The translations under genes and the position numbers were made by a program. Below, piece by piece: positions 8,673 through 17,629 of a DNA stretch of 64,000 bases (position 1 is its first letter; every line of letters begins with the position of its first letter). Origin of the DNA: a bacterium (lineage in GTDB: Bacteria > SAR324 > XYD2-FULL-50-16); NCBI GenBank assembly GCA_018829445.1, contig JAHJTV010000061.1:124001-188000 (forward strand). Reading direction: 5' to 3'. The notes beneath the pieces were generated by a model. It had not been told where the DNA came from, searched no databases, and saw only the letters and a program-made list of their open reading frames with translations.

Positions 8673-9578
8673 TTGGTAATTGTAAATAAAACAGACAAAC
8701 CGGCGATTTTAACTGAATCTGATCAGATATTAAATGACCTGAAAACCGAACTGGCCACTCTGAAATCTCGTATGAATGTGATTGAAGAGGAGCAGGAACA
8801 AAATCGCTCTGTCATGGAGCGACTGTCTTTTCAGGAAGACCTCGCCAATGAGATGATTATCAATCATCAAAATGAGATTCTGATTAATAGGGAAAACTAC
8901 CAGATTATTGCAAACTCAATGCATGATTTAAAATCACCGGTTTCAGAGGTGGTTTCCAATTTGTCAGGTATTATTGCGGAAATAGATGATGAGAAAACTC
9001 AGAATACCCTGAAAGAATGTATGAACACTGCTTCAAATGTATTGGAGTCCTTTGGTGACGTGGAAGATTTCTGCCTTATTGCCAGTAGCGGTTTCTCTGC
9101 CGCTCAAAGGGTTGTAAACAGCAGGGAGTTTTTTAGAGATCTCATCTCCGGGCTGCAATCCTCCTGCGGAACTGATCAAAACACCTTTCGATTATTAGTC
9201 GACAAACACGTTCCTGAAAAGGTCGTTTTGCATTGTGACACTTTGAAATCCTGTTTTAAAAACCTAATCCAGGAAATTCAACATTCAATCAAATCCAAAC
9301 AAACGACGATTTTTCTGTCCTCTGAAAAAAAAGAACAGAAATATGGTATCGAGATAGAGGACCTTTCCATCAAAATCGAAGCTGATAATACGTCATCCTT
9401 CCTGTGGTCCGATTCTTGGCTTGATTCGATCAATAATAACAAAGTAGTACTGCTTAATTCAGGCTTCAATCTTTTAAAAACACGCGATTTAATAAGAAAA
9501 ACCGGGGGATATCTGAAAGTCCTCAATAAGGAAGACAGAGTGAGCGGATTTGAGATTCAAATTCCATTGTCATATTAG
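8673..9578 (+). CDS. degenerate histidine-kinase-like protein with N-terminal coiled coil
   Basis: 301 aa from a TTG start with GGGAG upstream (an internal ATG at residue 34 is an alternative). Residues ~15-65 are predicted coiled coil, rich in Glu, Gln and Leu. A His-Asp-Leu-Lys-Ser-Pro segment near residue 91 resembles the H-box of HisKA domains. The following ~200 residues align loosely with an HATPase_c domain: the N-box position reads Leu-Ile-Gln-Glu-Ile where Asn-Ala is expected, and glycine-rich G1 and G2 boxes are poor. The end (Gly-Phe-Glu-Ile-Gln-Ile-Pro-Leu) matches the last strand of histidine kinases. It has no membrane segment or sensor domain and no response regulator beside it. 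Probably an inactive or strongly diverged kinase; real function unknown. Confidence 0.65.
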   Translation: MVIVNKTDKPAILTESDQILNDLKTELATLKSRMNVIEEEQEQNRSVMERLSFQEDLANEMIINHQNEILINRENYQIIANSMHDLKSPVSEVVSNLSGIIAEIDDEKTQNTLKECMNTASNVLESFGDVEDFCLIASSGFSAAQRVVNSREFFRDLISGLQSSCGTDQNTFRLLVDKHVPEKVVLHCDTLKSCFKNLIQEIQHSIKSKQTTIFLSSEKKEQKYGIEIEDLSIKIEADNTSSFLWSDSWLDSINNNKVVLLNSGFNLLKTRDLIRKTGGYLKVLNKEDRVSGFEIQIPLSY

Positions 9579-9679
9579 AGTCGTGCCGAAAAAGCCTTTA
9601 CCATAGATGATAGCGAAATGTGGTAATATACCCGACCCGTTGTCTGTCTATCGGCAACCATTATCCGTTATCAGTAAGA

Positions 9680-10768
9680 TCACAGTCCGACTTCATCATA
9701 TAGTGCTTTGCTCTTTTGATGCTGCCCTGTCTTTTCAAAGTAAATGGCTTCGTAGATTTTACCATCCAGCAGATCTGGAAACTTTCGACTATAAACCTCT
9801 GCTACGTGTCTCAGCACCTGCCAGTTCTCTTGGACAATGGCATTCCTTGCCAGATAATCATAAAATTCAGGTACAACCGGATACTTCCTTCTCGATTCCA
9901 AAAGCTGCTTCAGTTTGCTGATCTGACTGCTATTGGAGTAGAGTTCCGCCATTAGTAGCCAGGAGAATGGCTGGTTACTAATATAGTGTTGTGATTGCAC
10001 CAAATACTCGATTTCCTGCCAGTTTTCTTCCCGTCGGTACTGCAGGACCAACTCTTCCAAAATTGTTTGATTGGAAGGAAATCGAAGTAATGATATCCCG
10101 GATGATTCTTTTTCCAGTCTCTCTTCTTTCAACAACTCAGACGGAAGGAATGATGTGGTTGGCAAGTAGAGAAAATCCTCCTCAACCTGTTGAATTTGTT
10201 CATGTATACCGGTTTGATTTCCCCTTAAAACCTCCAACCAGATTTTCAAAATCTTAAGGTGCATCAGTGATCTTCTATCAGAGATATCCAGCTCTACGAC
10301 TTCCTTTTCTGCCTCGTCATATCTCCCCAGGCAAAGATAAATATGGATGAGTTCCAACTTACCCTCCACACTTTTGCCAAGAATTTCCCGGTGTTTCTCA
10401 ATTATACTCAAGGCTTGTTCCCACTTCTTTTGCCAGGTGAGGTAGCGAACCATCATCAATATTGACCGTTCTGTTGTCGGCAACTCCCCGAATGAATCAC
10501 TGAATGGAAATGAAAAGCCGGTAATAAACCTGTGCTCTTTTACCAGGGGAATCTGATCTGGTAATTCCCCCCATATTTTGTAAGCCTTCTGATACAATTG
10601 GATATTTTCAAAAAGGAGGGCTTTTAAAACCTGAGAGGTTTGAGCCTGGTCCTTTTTAAATGAATTTTCTTGGGGAAGAATTGCATAACTAAGATTTTCA
10701 TCAGCTATGCAGTTCAGAAAGGAGATAGGGATGAAGATAAAACAAAAAAGAAATCTAAAATAGTACAA
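9680..10768 (-). CDS. exported helical-repeat (TPR-like) protein of unknown function
   Basis: 362 aa. An N-terminal hydrophobic stretch (residues ~4-20) ending near Asn-Cys-Ile-Ala suggests a signal peptide, possibly of a lipoprotein, although the residue before Cys is not ideal. The remainder is alpha-helical with repeated Trp-x-x-Ala/Tyr and Tyr-x-x-Ala-type pairs, typical of TPR solenoids (for example Tyr-Asp-Glu-Ala-Glu-Lys and Trp-Glu-Gln-Ala-Leu). The start overlaps the end of the upstream SPOR-type gene by 14 nt, which points to translational coupling and a shared envelope role. No named family was recognised. Confidence 0.7.
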   Translation of the reverse strand: MYYFRFLFCFIFIPISFLNCIADENLSYAILPQENSFKKDQAQTSQVLKALLFENIQLYQKAYKIWGELPDQIPLVKEHRFITGFSFPFSDSFGELPTTERSILMMVRYLTWQKKWEQALSIIEKHREILGKSVEGKLELIHIYLCLGRYDEAEKEVVELDISDRRSLMHLKILKIWLEVLRGNQTGIHEQIQQVEEDFLYLPTTSFLPSELLKEERLEKESSGISLLRFPSNQTILEELVLQYRREENWQEIEYLVQSQHYISNQPFSWLLMAELYSNSSQISKLKQLLESRRKYPVVPEFYDYLARNAIVQENWQVLRHVAEVYSRKFPDLLDGKIYEAIYFEKTGQHQKSKALYDEVGL

Positions 10769-11774
10769 TGAATGCTCCCTGGTACTTCTTTTTAGAGCGT
10801 AATTCTTTTAAGACTGATTTTGCCTCTGCCCTTGAATCATAAGGACCTGCAAAAATCTGGGTTGTTGTATAATCCTCTCTTTTATGCTCCAACATAAAAG
10901 TGACGTTCCCACCCGGGAAAATATTTTCGATATTAAATTTAACCTCTTTTGCCCTGTCTAAAGCCGGAAAGAATCCCATACTTACGCGATAGCCGTTGCT
11001 TTGAGATTTTATAGTCGCATTTCCGGCCATTTTGTTGTTGACATTAATATCTCTTGCTATTTCCCCGGCATCTCGACGATTAAAAACCTGTTTGGAGACC
11101 AATTCAATAAAATCATATTTCTCACCACTCGACTTTTGAAAAACAGGCTCTCCATCTCTTCTCAGCGATTCGGTGTAGTCTTCTTTACAGACATCATAGG
11201 AACACTTGGCTACTTGTATATAATATCTCTTTTTGGGTGCTGCAGGCTTAACCGGTGCCGGAACAGGTTCCATCTCCATGATGGGTACAATTGGTTTTGG
11301 TCTGACGATTGATTTTTCAATCTCAATCATCTGAACCGGAGCTTCTTCTACGACCGACATCTCTTCTTCGGGCAAATCTCCCGTATTAAAAAGGAAATAC
11401 CAAGCTCCTGCACCGCCACCCATAAGTAGTAATAAAAATAGGATGACAAATTTTAGTTTGCCGCCTTTTTTTTCTGATTTGGGTTTTGCCTTTTTTGTTT
11501 TTGCCGGGGCCTTTTTCTCCACGACTTTTTCATGGGATTCAGATGCAACAGCTGCTTCTCTGGAAGGCTCAGCACCGCCTTCATCCATGTCTTCTATGGA
11601 TGAAAGATCCTCAAAGAAGGAATCCAGCTCACTGTCGCCATCGCCTTCTTCGCCTCCTCCTGACGACTCACCACCCAGTTCGTCATCTCCCATCATTTCG
11701 TCTAACTCACCGGCAAAATCATCTCCGCCCAGATCTAAATCATCATCTTCAAGATTCAAATCATCTTCTGCCAT
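10755..11774 (-). CDS. single-pass membrane protein with acidic N-terminus and C-terminal SPOR-like domain
   Basis: 339 aa. Residues 1-85 are extremely acidic (Glu, Asp, Gly, Ser), and 86-106 are a Lys/Ala-rich basic stretch. A transmembrane helix spans about 107-129, and the rest is outside the cytoplasm. The C-terminal ~75 residues (Gln-Ile-Phe-Ala-Gly-Pro-Tyr-Asp-Ser-Arg-Ala-Glu-Ala and the following Leu-Lys-Glu-Leu) resemble a SPOR peptidoglycan-binding repeat. A second, weaker SPOR-like unit may precede it (Tyr-Tyr-Ile-Gln-Val-Ala-Lys). SPOR proteins bind denuded glycan strands at septa, so a cell-division or envelope role is a reasonable inference. The acidic N-terminus resembles the low-complexity N-terminus of the FliN encoded in the same gene run. 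Confidence 0.75.
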   Translation of the reverse strand: MAEDDLNLEDDDLDLGGDDFAGELDEMMGDDELGGESSGGGEEGDGDSELDSFFEDLSSIEDMDEGGAEPSREAAVASESHEKVVEKKAPAKTKKAKPKSEKKGGKLKFVILFLLLLMGGGAGAWYFLFNTGDLPEEEMSVVEEAPVQMIEIEKSIVRPKPIVPIMEMEPVPAPVKPAAPKKRYYIQVAKCSYDVCKEDYTESLRRDGEPVFQKSSGEKYDFIELVSKQVFNRRDAGEIARDINVNNKMAGNATIKSQSNGYRVSMGFFPALDRAKEVKFNIENIFPGGNVTFMLEHKREDYTTTQIFAGPYDSRAEAKSVLKELRSKKKYQGAFIVLF

Positions 11775-11900
11775 TTTTGCCCTTTATCTATTGATTTATT
11801 GAATTTTCGTCACTAATAGCAACAAATTCATATTAGTGCAACGCTTCTATACTATTACAGGTTCAATACTCTCCATTTTACCCGGGTAGTCTGCTGAAAG

Positions 11901-12665
11901 TTATTTCATGTTTTGGGAAACCATCAACAGTCCCTTCAACGTAAGATCATCAACTATTTTCTCTATGGTATTCGAAACCGGCTGAATCAGAGTAGCCAAA
12001 CCACCGGTAGCAATCACACGAGGTTTCTCTTTCAATTCATCTGTGATTTTGGCAACCATGGAATCCACCATCCCGGCATAACCGAATACAATTCCGGACT
12101 GCATACAGTGGGCGGTATTTTTCCCGATAACACTTGGCGGCCGTTCCAGTTCTATTCTAGGTAATTTGAAAGCCTTTGCTGTCAATGCCTCTAATGATAG
12201 AATCAGACCGGTTGATATGACTCCTCCCAGATATTCACCCTTTTTGGATATAACATCAAAAGTGGTTGCAGTACCAAAATCAATAATGATTAAAGGTCCT
12301 CCAAAGGCTTTAAATCCTGCGGAAGCATTGAGAAGCCTGTCAGCCCCAACTTCTTTCGGATTGTCCATTTTCACTGGCATGTCAGGAAAACAACTGATAT
12401 CAACCAGTCGAGCATTGCAACCTGTTAATTCTTTAATTAATCTCAGGAACACCGAGTCCAAAGGTGATACCACACTACCCAACACGCTGCGTTTGATCTC
12501 ATTGGGATCAATACCGTGAAGCTTTAAAAGATTTTGCACAGTTATCAGGTACTCATCACTTGTTTTTTTGATATCGGTACTGATGCGCCATAGATACAGT
12601 AATTTGTCATCTTTATACACTCCCAAAACAATATTCGTGTTTCCTATGTCAATTACAAAAATCAT
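11901..12665 (-). CDS. coaX: type III pantothenate kinase
   Basis: This phosphorylates pantothenate in the first step of CoA synthesis; ASKHA-fold kinase, 254 aa. The phosphate-binding Asp-Ile-Gly-Asn-Thr-Asn opens the protein at residues 6-11. A Val-Gly-Ala-Asp-Arg-Leu-Leu-Asn motif lies near 107, and Gly-Thr-Ala-Thr-Thr-Phe-Asp-Val near 130 is followed by Gly-Gly-Val-Ile-Ser-Thr-Gly. Length is normal. Type III kinases are insensitive to CoA feedback and need a monovalent cation. It lies downstream of ribDE and upstream of the SPOR gene on the minus strand. CoaBC, the later step, is encoded 9 kb away at 21.1 kb. Confidence 0.95.
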   Translation of the reverse strand: MIFVIDIGNTNIVLGVYKDDKLLYLWRISTDIKKTSDEYLITVQNLLKLHGIDPNEIKRSVLGSVVSPLDSVFLRLIKELTGCNARLVDISCFPDMPVKMDNPKEVGADRLLNASAGFKAFGGPLIIIDFGTATTFDVISKKGEYLGGVISTGLILSLEALTAKAFKLPRIELERPPSVIGKNTAHCMQSGIVFGYAGMVDSMVAKITDELKEKPRVIATGGLATLIQPVSNTIEKIVDDLTLKGLLMVSQNMK

Positions 12666-12761
12666 CGAAGATTCTCTCCAATTGTATAAAAATGTTACAA
12701 AGAGTATAGGGTAACTGCAACGGTCTTAGTTATTAATCACTTTTTTAAATGTCAATAGAAA

Positions 12762-12781
12762 GAAGAGGTTATCAACTCTTC
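12762..12781 (-). terminator. weak candidate terminator after ribE
   Basis: On the minus strand GAAGAG and CTCTTC pair over an 8-nt loop and are followed by TTTCT, about 30 nt past the ribE stop. The stem is short and the T-run is broken, so this is a weak call. Confidence 0.3.
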
Positions 12782-12812
12782 AGTTTGTCCTGGTTAGCTA
12801 TGCAAATAGTAT

Positions 12813-13463
12813 TCAAAAACCATGATTCTCTAAAAACTCTTTTGTGATGGTCTCTTTTCCCTTATCCGTGTTCTGCAAAAAAAGTAACCGTTCTACATAT
12901 CTGGCTAGGACATCAGTCTCGATGTGAACTCTGTCCCCTATCTTCAGAAGCCGCAATGTTGTCTCTTTGAATGTCAGGGGAATAATGGCAACCCGAAAAT
13001 AATCCTCATTAAGATCCGCTATCGTCAGACTGATTCCATTAATTGCTACCGATCCTTTTTTCACAAGATATTGCTTTACTTCTTTTTCAAACGAGAAATC
13101 CATTTCAAAAAAGTTACCCATTTCCTTGACTCTGAGGAGTTGAGCCAGGCTATCCACGTGTCCCTGAACTATATGGCCTCCCAGACGATCTCCAATTCTA
13201 ACTGCCCGTTCCAAATTCACCTTCATTCCCCTGCCATGTTCTGAAAAAGCAGATGCGGTCAAAGTTTCCGGAGATAATTGAAAAACAGCTTTTGTTTTGT
13301 CGAAACGAACCACGGTTAAGCAGACACCGTTAATTGCCACGCTATCACCTGTTTTCATTCCCTCTTGAATCATCTGACACGTCACTGTCAATTCAATCTG
13401 GCTGGTTCCAATGGTCGTTATTGTTGAGATGGAACCTATTTCCTCAATCAGGCCTGTAAACAT
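12813..13463 (-). CDS. ribE: riboflavin synthase alpha chain
   Basis: This converts two 6,7-dimethyl-8-ribityllumazine molecules to riboflavin and 5-amino-6-ribitylaminouracil; 216 aa, normal length. It has the family opening Met-Phe-Thr-Gly-Leu-Ile-Glu and the two lumazine-binding barrels: the first ends near residue 90, and the second contains Gly-Gly-His-Ile-Val-Gln-Gly-His-Val-Asp near 92-101 and Asn-Gly-Ile-Ser-Leu-Thr near 140. It begins 6 nt after ribD stops, so the two are co-transcribed and probably coupled. Riboflavin made here supplies FMN/FAD for NQR, among others. ribBA and ribH are not in the window. Confidence 0.95.
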   Translation of the reverse strand: MFTGLIEEIGSISTITTIGTSQIELTVTCQMIQEGMKTGDSVAINGVCLTVVRFDKTKAVFQLSPETLTASAFSEHGRGMKVNLERAVRIGDRLGGHIVQGHVDSLAQLLRVKEMGNFFEMDFSFEKEVKQYLVKKGSVAINGISLTIADLNEDYFRVAIIPLTFKETTLRLLKIGDRVHIETDVLARYVERLLFLQNTDKGKETITKEFLENHGF

Positions 13464-13469
13464 AATAAA

Positions 13470-14594
13470 TCAAGAATAATTGTTTTTACGAGGATGACAG
13501 ATTAGAAGCAAATCTTCTCCCAGTTTTTCAATATGATCGAATGTGAATAGCGGAGAATCTGATAAGCATTCCAGTCCCGTTTCTCCACACCATGATGGTG
13601 CTGCATTGCGACCGATCAGTTTGCCCGAAAGAAACAGGTACAATTGATCGATCATCTTTTCCTGCACAAAGGAGCCAATCAATTCGGAACCTCCCTCTAA
13701 TAATACTGAACAAATATCGAATGTGTACAGCGTTTTAAGCGCCCATTGAATGCCGGGTCTACCCGTATCCGCTACTAAAACCGTAACACCCTTTTGGTTC
13801 AATTCCCTGACAACCTTTGGATTAATGCCATTACCCGCGATAATAAACCGTTTGCTCCCTGTTTGCTGCATAAAAAAAGAGTCATCGGAAACCTTTCCCA
13901 GGGTTGAAAATACCACTCTTTGAGGTTGTCTGGCATTTTGAGAAATTCTATCGGTCAGCTGCGGATTGTCATTAACCAGGGTAGTTCTTCCAACTGCCAT
14001 TGCCTGATGCTGACTTCTTAATCTATGCCCATAAGCCCTTGCTTTTTCTCCTGTGATCCATTGAGACTCTCCGGAGGGCATGGCAATTCTGCCATCCAGG
14101 GTTGCCGCTGATTTTACGGTGACAAAGGGAATTCTCTCAACAATATGTTTATTAAATACCCGGTTCATCTCCCAACACTCCGTCTGGCAGATATTTTCAA
14201 CGACCTTTACGCCATGGGATCTTAATCTACGGATACCCCTGCCCGATACCCTGGGATTTGGATCCTTTGTGCCAATAACAACGGTTTTTACTTTCTTTTT
14301 TAAGATGAGATCAACACAGGGAGGAGTTTTTCCGGTATGGCTGCAGGGTTCCAGAGTTACAAACAGAATGGATGAGGATGGAACCTCAGAATACTGATCT
14401 AAGGTAACGACCTCGGCATGGGGAGCACCAGCCTTTTTGTGATACCCTGTAGAAAGAACCTGACCGTGCTCATCCACCAAAATTGCACCTACAACAGGGT
14501 TTGGTTCTGTTAGATACAAGGCTTTTTTGGCCAGATCGACAGCCATTCTCATAATCTTTTCGGGATCAAATTTGAAAGTGGCGTCTGTAGTCAC
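13470..14594 (-). CDS. ribD: bifunctional riboflavin biosynthesis deaminase/reductase
   Basis: 374 aa, two domains. The N-terminal cytidine-deaminase-fold domain carries His59-Ala-Glu61 and zinc cysteines Cys84 and Cys93 (Glu-Pro-Cys-Ser-His-Thr-Gly-Lys-Thr-Pro-Pro-Cys). The C-terminal dihydrofolate-reductase-like domain (from about 150) has Thr-Leu-Asp-Gly-Arg-Ile-Ala near its start and Leu-Glu-Gly-Gly-Ser-Glu-Leu later. It performs the second and third steps from GTP to riboflavin. ribD-ribE is a compact pair. No FMN riboswitch is seen in the 31-nt gap upstream, so it is probably transcribed with fliN. Confidence 0.95.
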   Translation of the reverse strand: MTTDATFKFDPEKIMRMAVDLAKKALYLTEPNPVVGAILVDEHGQVLSTGYHKKAGAPHAEVVTLDQYSEVPSSSILFVTLEPCSHTGKTPPCVDLILKKKVKTVVIGTKDPNPRVSGRGIRRLRSHGVKVVENICQTECWEMNRVFNKHIVERIPFVTVKSAATLDGRIAMPSGESQWITGEKARAYGHRLRSQHQAMAVGRTTLVNDNPQLTDRISQNARQPQRVVFSTLGKVSDDSFFMQQTGSKRFIIAGNGINPKVVRELNQKGVTVLVADTGRPGIQWALKTLYTFDICSVLLEGGSELIGSFVQEKMIDQLYLFLSGKLIGRNAAPSWCGETGLECLSDSPLFTFDHIEKLGEDLLLICHPRKNNYS

Positions 14595-14625
14595 AGCGAG
14601 AATTTTACAATGATGGATGGAATGA

Positions 14626-15315
14626 TTATTTCTTCAGGGTTGGAGCCAAACGGTTCAATCGATCTTCCGGAGTTAAGATTTTTACAATTCGAGCCCCGAA
14701 TTTCTCATTTACGACAACTACCTCACCAGTGGCCAGTAGTTCTCCGTTGATAAAAAGATCCAACTCCTCACCCACCAGCCTGTGAAGTTCGATGACAGAC
14801 CCCTGTCCCAATGAAAGCAGATCACTGATAAACATTTTTGTGCGGCCAACTTCAAAGGTGATTGTCATTTTTATATCCATCAGAAAATCGATATCGATCT
14901 CCTGACCTTCGAAAACGGTTTCCTTCGGCTTTGTAGCCGGAACCCTGTCCGCCTTTTTGGTTATCTCCAGTGCTGATTGGAATGGATCGGAAGTTGCCCC
15001 TTCACCGGAGACCTGATCAAGAGATACATCATCAGAAGAAACAGCATCCATAGCTGCCATTGCAGTTTCAAAAGGATCCACGGAATCGCTGTCTCCGCTT
15101 CCGTCAGCTTCGGTATCCCCACCTTCCATTGCAGATTTTGCGATATCAAAAGGATCTGCCGAAGAGGTTGCTCCCGCGTCACCTTCCCCTGCTGAAAGAT
15201 CCTCTTTCAAGGCAGCTTCTAAATCATCCAGTTGGAGTCCTTTATCATCACCTGCTTTTTTATCACCATTCAGTGCAGCCATGGCTGCTTCGAAAGGGTC
15301 GAGTTGTTCTGCCAT
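14626..15315 (-). CDS. fliN: flagellar motor switch protein FliN with acidic N-terminus carrying four DPF motifs
   Basis: This is a component of the C-ring that sets torque and rotation direction. The C-terminal ~85 residues are a clear SpoA/FliN domain (Met-Asp-Ile-x-Met-Thr-Ile-Thr-Phe-Glu-Val-Gly-Arg-Thr, Gly-Ser-Val-Ile-Glu-Leu, Gly-Glu-Val-Val-Val-Val-Asn-Glu-Lys-Phe-Gly). At 229 aa it is longer than a minimal FliN (~100-140). The extra ~135 residues are acidic and contain Asp-Pro-Phe-x-x-Ala-x-x-Ala at residues 6, 54, 80 and 110. No other flagellar gene is in the window, which is unusual for FliN; it lies 31 nt upstream of ribD. Another SpoA-domain protein is less likely, because the Val-Asn-Glu-Lys-Phe-Gly motif is typical of FliN. 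Confidence 0.88.
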   Translation of the reverse strand: MAEQLDPFEAAMAALNGDKKAGDDKGLQLDDLEAALKEDLSAGEGDAGATSSADPFDIAKSAMEGGDTEADGSGDSDSVDPFETAMAAMDAVSSDDVSLDQVSGEGATSDPFQSALEITKKADRVPATKPKETVFEGQEIDIDFLMDIKMTITFEVGRTKMFISDLLSLGQGSVIELHRLVGEELDLFINGELLATGEVVVVNEKFGARIVKILTPEDRLNRLAPTLKK

Positions 15316-15321
15316 GATGGA

Positions 15322-15606
15322 TTAATCGTTAGTCTTTATATTCCCTTCGGTTTCATATTCAACAGGATACCTTCGGATGCAATTGCGCTCCGACACGATT
15401 CGAATCTTTTTTCTGGCGTTCTCATGACGCTGTTTTGAAGTTCGCACGCAGAAAAAAGGAACACCGTCATTTTTTTTCAAGACACATGTATAATTTGAAG
15501 TCCGGCATTCTTTTGGTATTTTTATTTTCCCTTTAGCCTCAGCAGAACCGCCAAAGCCAATGAATATTATCAGAATAAACGAACAAGTTGCTGCAAATCG
15601 TTTCAT
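15322..15606 (-). CDS. small exported protein of unknown function
   Basis: 94 aa from the ATG at 15606, chosen because it opens a signal peptide: basic N-terminus, a hydrophobic core at residues ~5-20, and Gly-Ser-Ala-Glu-Ala before a cut near residue 23. The open frame extends upstream to 15711, but that part does not look like protein. The mature part is basic, with four cysteines in two close sets (one in Thr-Cys-Val-Leu, one in Phe-Phe-Cys-Val, plus flanking Cys), so disulphides are likely in the periplasm. It ends 6 nt upstream of fliN and may be the first gene of that run. No family recognised. Confidence 0.55.
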   Translation of the reverse strand: MKRFAATCSFILIIFIGFGGSAEAKGKIKIPKECRTSNYTCVLKKNDGVPFFCVRTSKQRHENARKKIRIVSERNCIRRYPVEYETEGNIKTND

Positions 15607-16021
15607 GAAGTTCCGCTGATTTCCAAAGCTCCAGTACCAGACACTGGCGAAGTACTTTGTTTTTTCTTCTCTGAATCCAAACAGATGAACGTTTTCAATG
15701 AATAAAAGCACATTTCACGCCAAACGGACTCAACCATCAAAAAACACAGGGGAAAATCAAACAATCCAAAGACTGTGGGAAACAGCATCAGGCTCAAACC
15801 TGTCAACTCTGCTTCGTTGAATACTTAATTAAGAATAGACTAAATCAATCTCCAAGTTATTTACTTTAAAGCCCTGGCTTATTCCAGTTTGCTTAAGGAA
15901 TTGGCAAATCAAATTGCCGATACGTTTTGTGACACCTGAACAAAGCTGAGCCCAAATAATCATAATTTTCACACCTGGTTAAAATCTGTCTTTTTCTAAC
16001 CAGGCGATGATATTATTGCAT
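15607..16021. other. intergenic region (415 bp)
   Basis: No convincing gene. It should contain the promoter for the small exported protein/fliN run and the end of the fumarase transcript. An 8-bp inverted repeat (CCTGGTTA at 15974-15981 and TAACCAGG at 15997-16004) lies just past the fumarase stop without a following T-run. Confidence 0.4.
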
Positions 16022-17629
16022 TTACAAAGTTTTGAAGAAATCGTTTCCTTTGTCATCAACGATGATAAAGGCCGGAAAATTCTTCACTGTGATCATGTAA
16101 ATAGCTTCCATGCCCAACTCGGGATATTCAAGCAGCTGAACGTCCGTTATGCATTCCTGCCCCAATAAGGCAGCTGCTCCACCAATGGAGCCCAAATAAA
16201 AACCGCCGTTTTCCTTGCATGAATCCGTAACTTGCTGAGTTCGATTGCCTTTTGCCAGCATGACCAGGGATGCCCCTTCTTTTTGAAAAATCGGAACATA
16301 TGAATCCATTCTCCCGGCCGTAGTCGGACCAAATGATCCCGACGCTCTTCCAGCCGGCGTTTTAGCAGGCCCAGCGTAGTAGACAATATGCTCTTTAAAA
16401 TAATCAGGCAATCCTTCACCATTATCCAATCTTTCTTTCAGTTTTGCATGTGCAATATCCCTTCCAACAATTATCTTTCCATTAAGCATTACCCTGGTTC
16501 TGATCGGGTATTGAGACAATGTTTCTCTCAGTTTTTTCATACCCATATCTAAATCCAATACCAAAACATCTTCACTGGATAGAGGAGAGGATGCAGACAG
16601 GTATTTGGCGGGATTGGTTTCCAGTTTCTCCAGGTAAATTCCTTTTTTGGTGATCTTGCCTTTAATGTTTCTGTCCGCACTACAGCTAACACCGATTCCG
16701 ACCGGGCAAGAAGCACCATGACGTGGCAGTCTGATGACTCGAACATCATGGCAAAAATACTTCCCTCCGAACTGGGACCCCAGTCCAAGTTTCTGAGTCA
16801 GCTTTAACACCTCCTCTTCCATCTCCAAGTCACGAAATGCCTGTCCCAACTTGTTTCCTTTCGTCGGAAGTTCATCATAATACTTGGCAGAAGCCAGTTT
16901 GACAGTCTTGAGATTCACCTCTGCAGACGTACCACCTATTACAATTGCAAGATGGTATGGAGGGCAAGCTGATGTCCCCAGACTGGCAGCTTTCTCTTTC
17001 AGAAAAGGCAAAAGTTTTTCCGGAGTCAACAAGGCTTTTGTTTCCTGAAAGAGGTAGGTTTTATTGGCAGATCCGCCCCCTTTGGCCATAAACAAAAACT
17101 TATACTCATCTCCCTCGGTTGCTAAAATATCAACCTGAGCTGGCAGATTATTGCCGGTATTAACCTCTTCATACATGGATAAAGGAGCTGTTTGGGAATA
17201 CCGCAAATCAGTCTCGGTATAGGTTTTAAAGACACCTTTGCTCAAAGCTTCCGCATCGTTACAACCTGTCCAGACCTGTTCCCCTTTTTTTCCCATCACA
17301 ATTGCCGTTCCCGTATCCTGGCAACTTGGATAAACCATTTCAGCCGCAATAACAGCATTCTCTAATAGTGAGGTAGCCACATAAACATCATTTTGAGATG
17401 CCTGGGGGTCATCTATTATTTTCTTCAACCCTTCCAGATGTGATGGTCTCAACAGGTGGGAAACATCACGCATCGCTTCTTGAGCTAATAAGGTCAATCC
17501 CTCCTGATCGACTTTTAGAATCGATCTGCCATCAGCAGAAAATTCAGATACAAAATCCTTTGTCAGTAGTTTATATTCGGTTTTATCTTCTCCAACGACG
17601 AACATATCTTGATATTCAAAATCAGCCAT
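16022..17629 (-). CDS. fumA: class I (iron-sulfur) fumarate hydratase
   Basis: This is a [4Fe-4S] hydro-lyase interconverting fumarate and malate in the TCA cycle; 535 aa, the single-chain FumA/B type with the alpha part N-terminal and the beta part C-terminal. Landmarks are Pro-Ser-Cys-Gln-Asp-Thr-Gly-Thr-Ala near residue 103 (cluster Cys and catalytic Thr region), Lys-Gly-Gly-Gly-Ser-Ala-Asn-Lys, a Cys-Pro-Pro-Tyr-His segment, and in the beta domain Gly-Pro-Thr-Thr-Ala-Gly-Arg-Met-Asp. Class I enzymes are oxygen-sensitive. The gene is alone, with 400-nt flanks on both sides. Related L(+)-tartrate dehydratases share this fold, but the fused length favours fumarase. Confidence 0.93.
   Translation of the reverse strand: MADFEYQDMFVVGEDKTEYKLLTKDFVSEFSADGRSILKVDQEGLTLLAQEAMRDVSHLLRPSHLEGLKKIIDDPQASQNDVYVATSLLENAVIAAEMVYPSCQDTGTAIVMGKKGEQVWTGCNDAEALSKGVFKTYTETDLRYSQTAPLSMYEEVNTGNNLPAQVDILATEGDEYKFLFMAKGGGSANKTYLFQETKALLTPEKLLPFLKEKAASLGTSACPPYHLAIVIGGTSAEVNLKTVKLASAKYYDELPTKGNKLGQAFRDLEMEEEVLKLTQKLGLGSQFGGKYFCHDVRVIRLPRHGASCPVGIGVSCSADRNIKGKITKKGIYLEKLETNPAKYLSASSPLSSEDVLVLDLDMGMKKLRETLSQYPIRTRVMLNGKIIVGRDIAHAKLKERLDNGEGLPDYFKEHIVYYAGPAKTPAGRASGSFGPTTAGRMDSYVPIFQKEGASLVMLAKGNRTQQVTDSCKENGGFYLGSIGGAAALLGQECITDVQLLEYPELGMEAIYMITVKNFPAFIIVDDKGNDFFKTL

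Noticed and set aside
15603..15806. 67-codon frame overlapping the small exported gene
   Set aside because: It is in another frame of a better supported signal-peptide gene and has no ribosome site.
15974..16004. Inverted repeat after the fumarase stop as a terminator
   Set aside because: The loop is 15 nt and no T-run follows on the minus strand.
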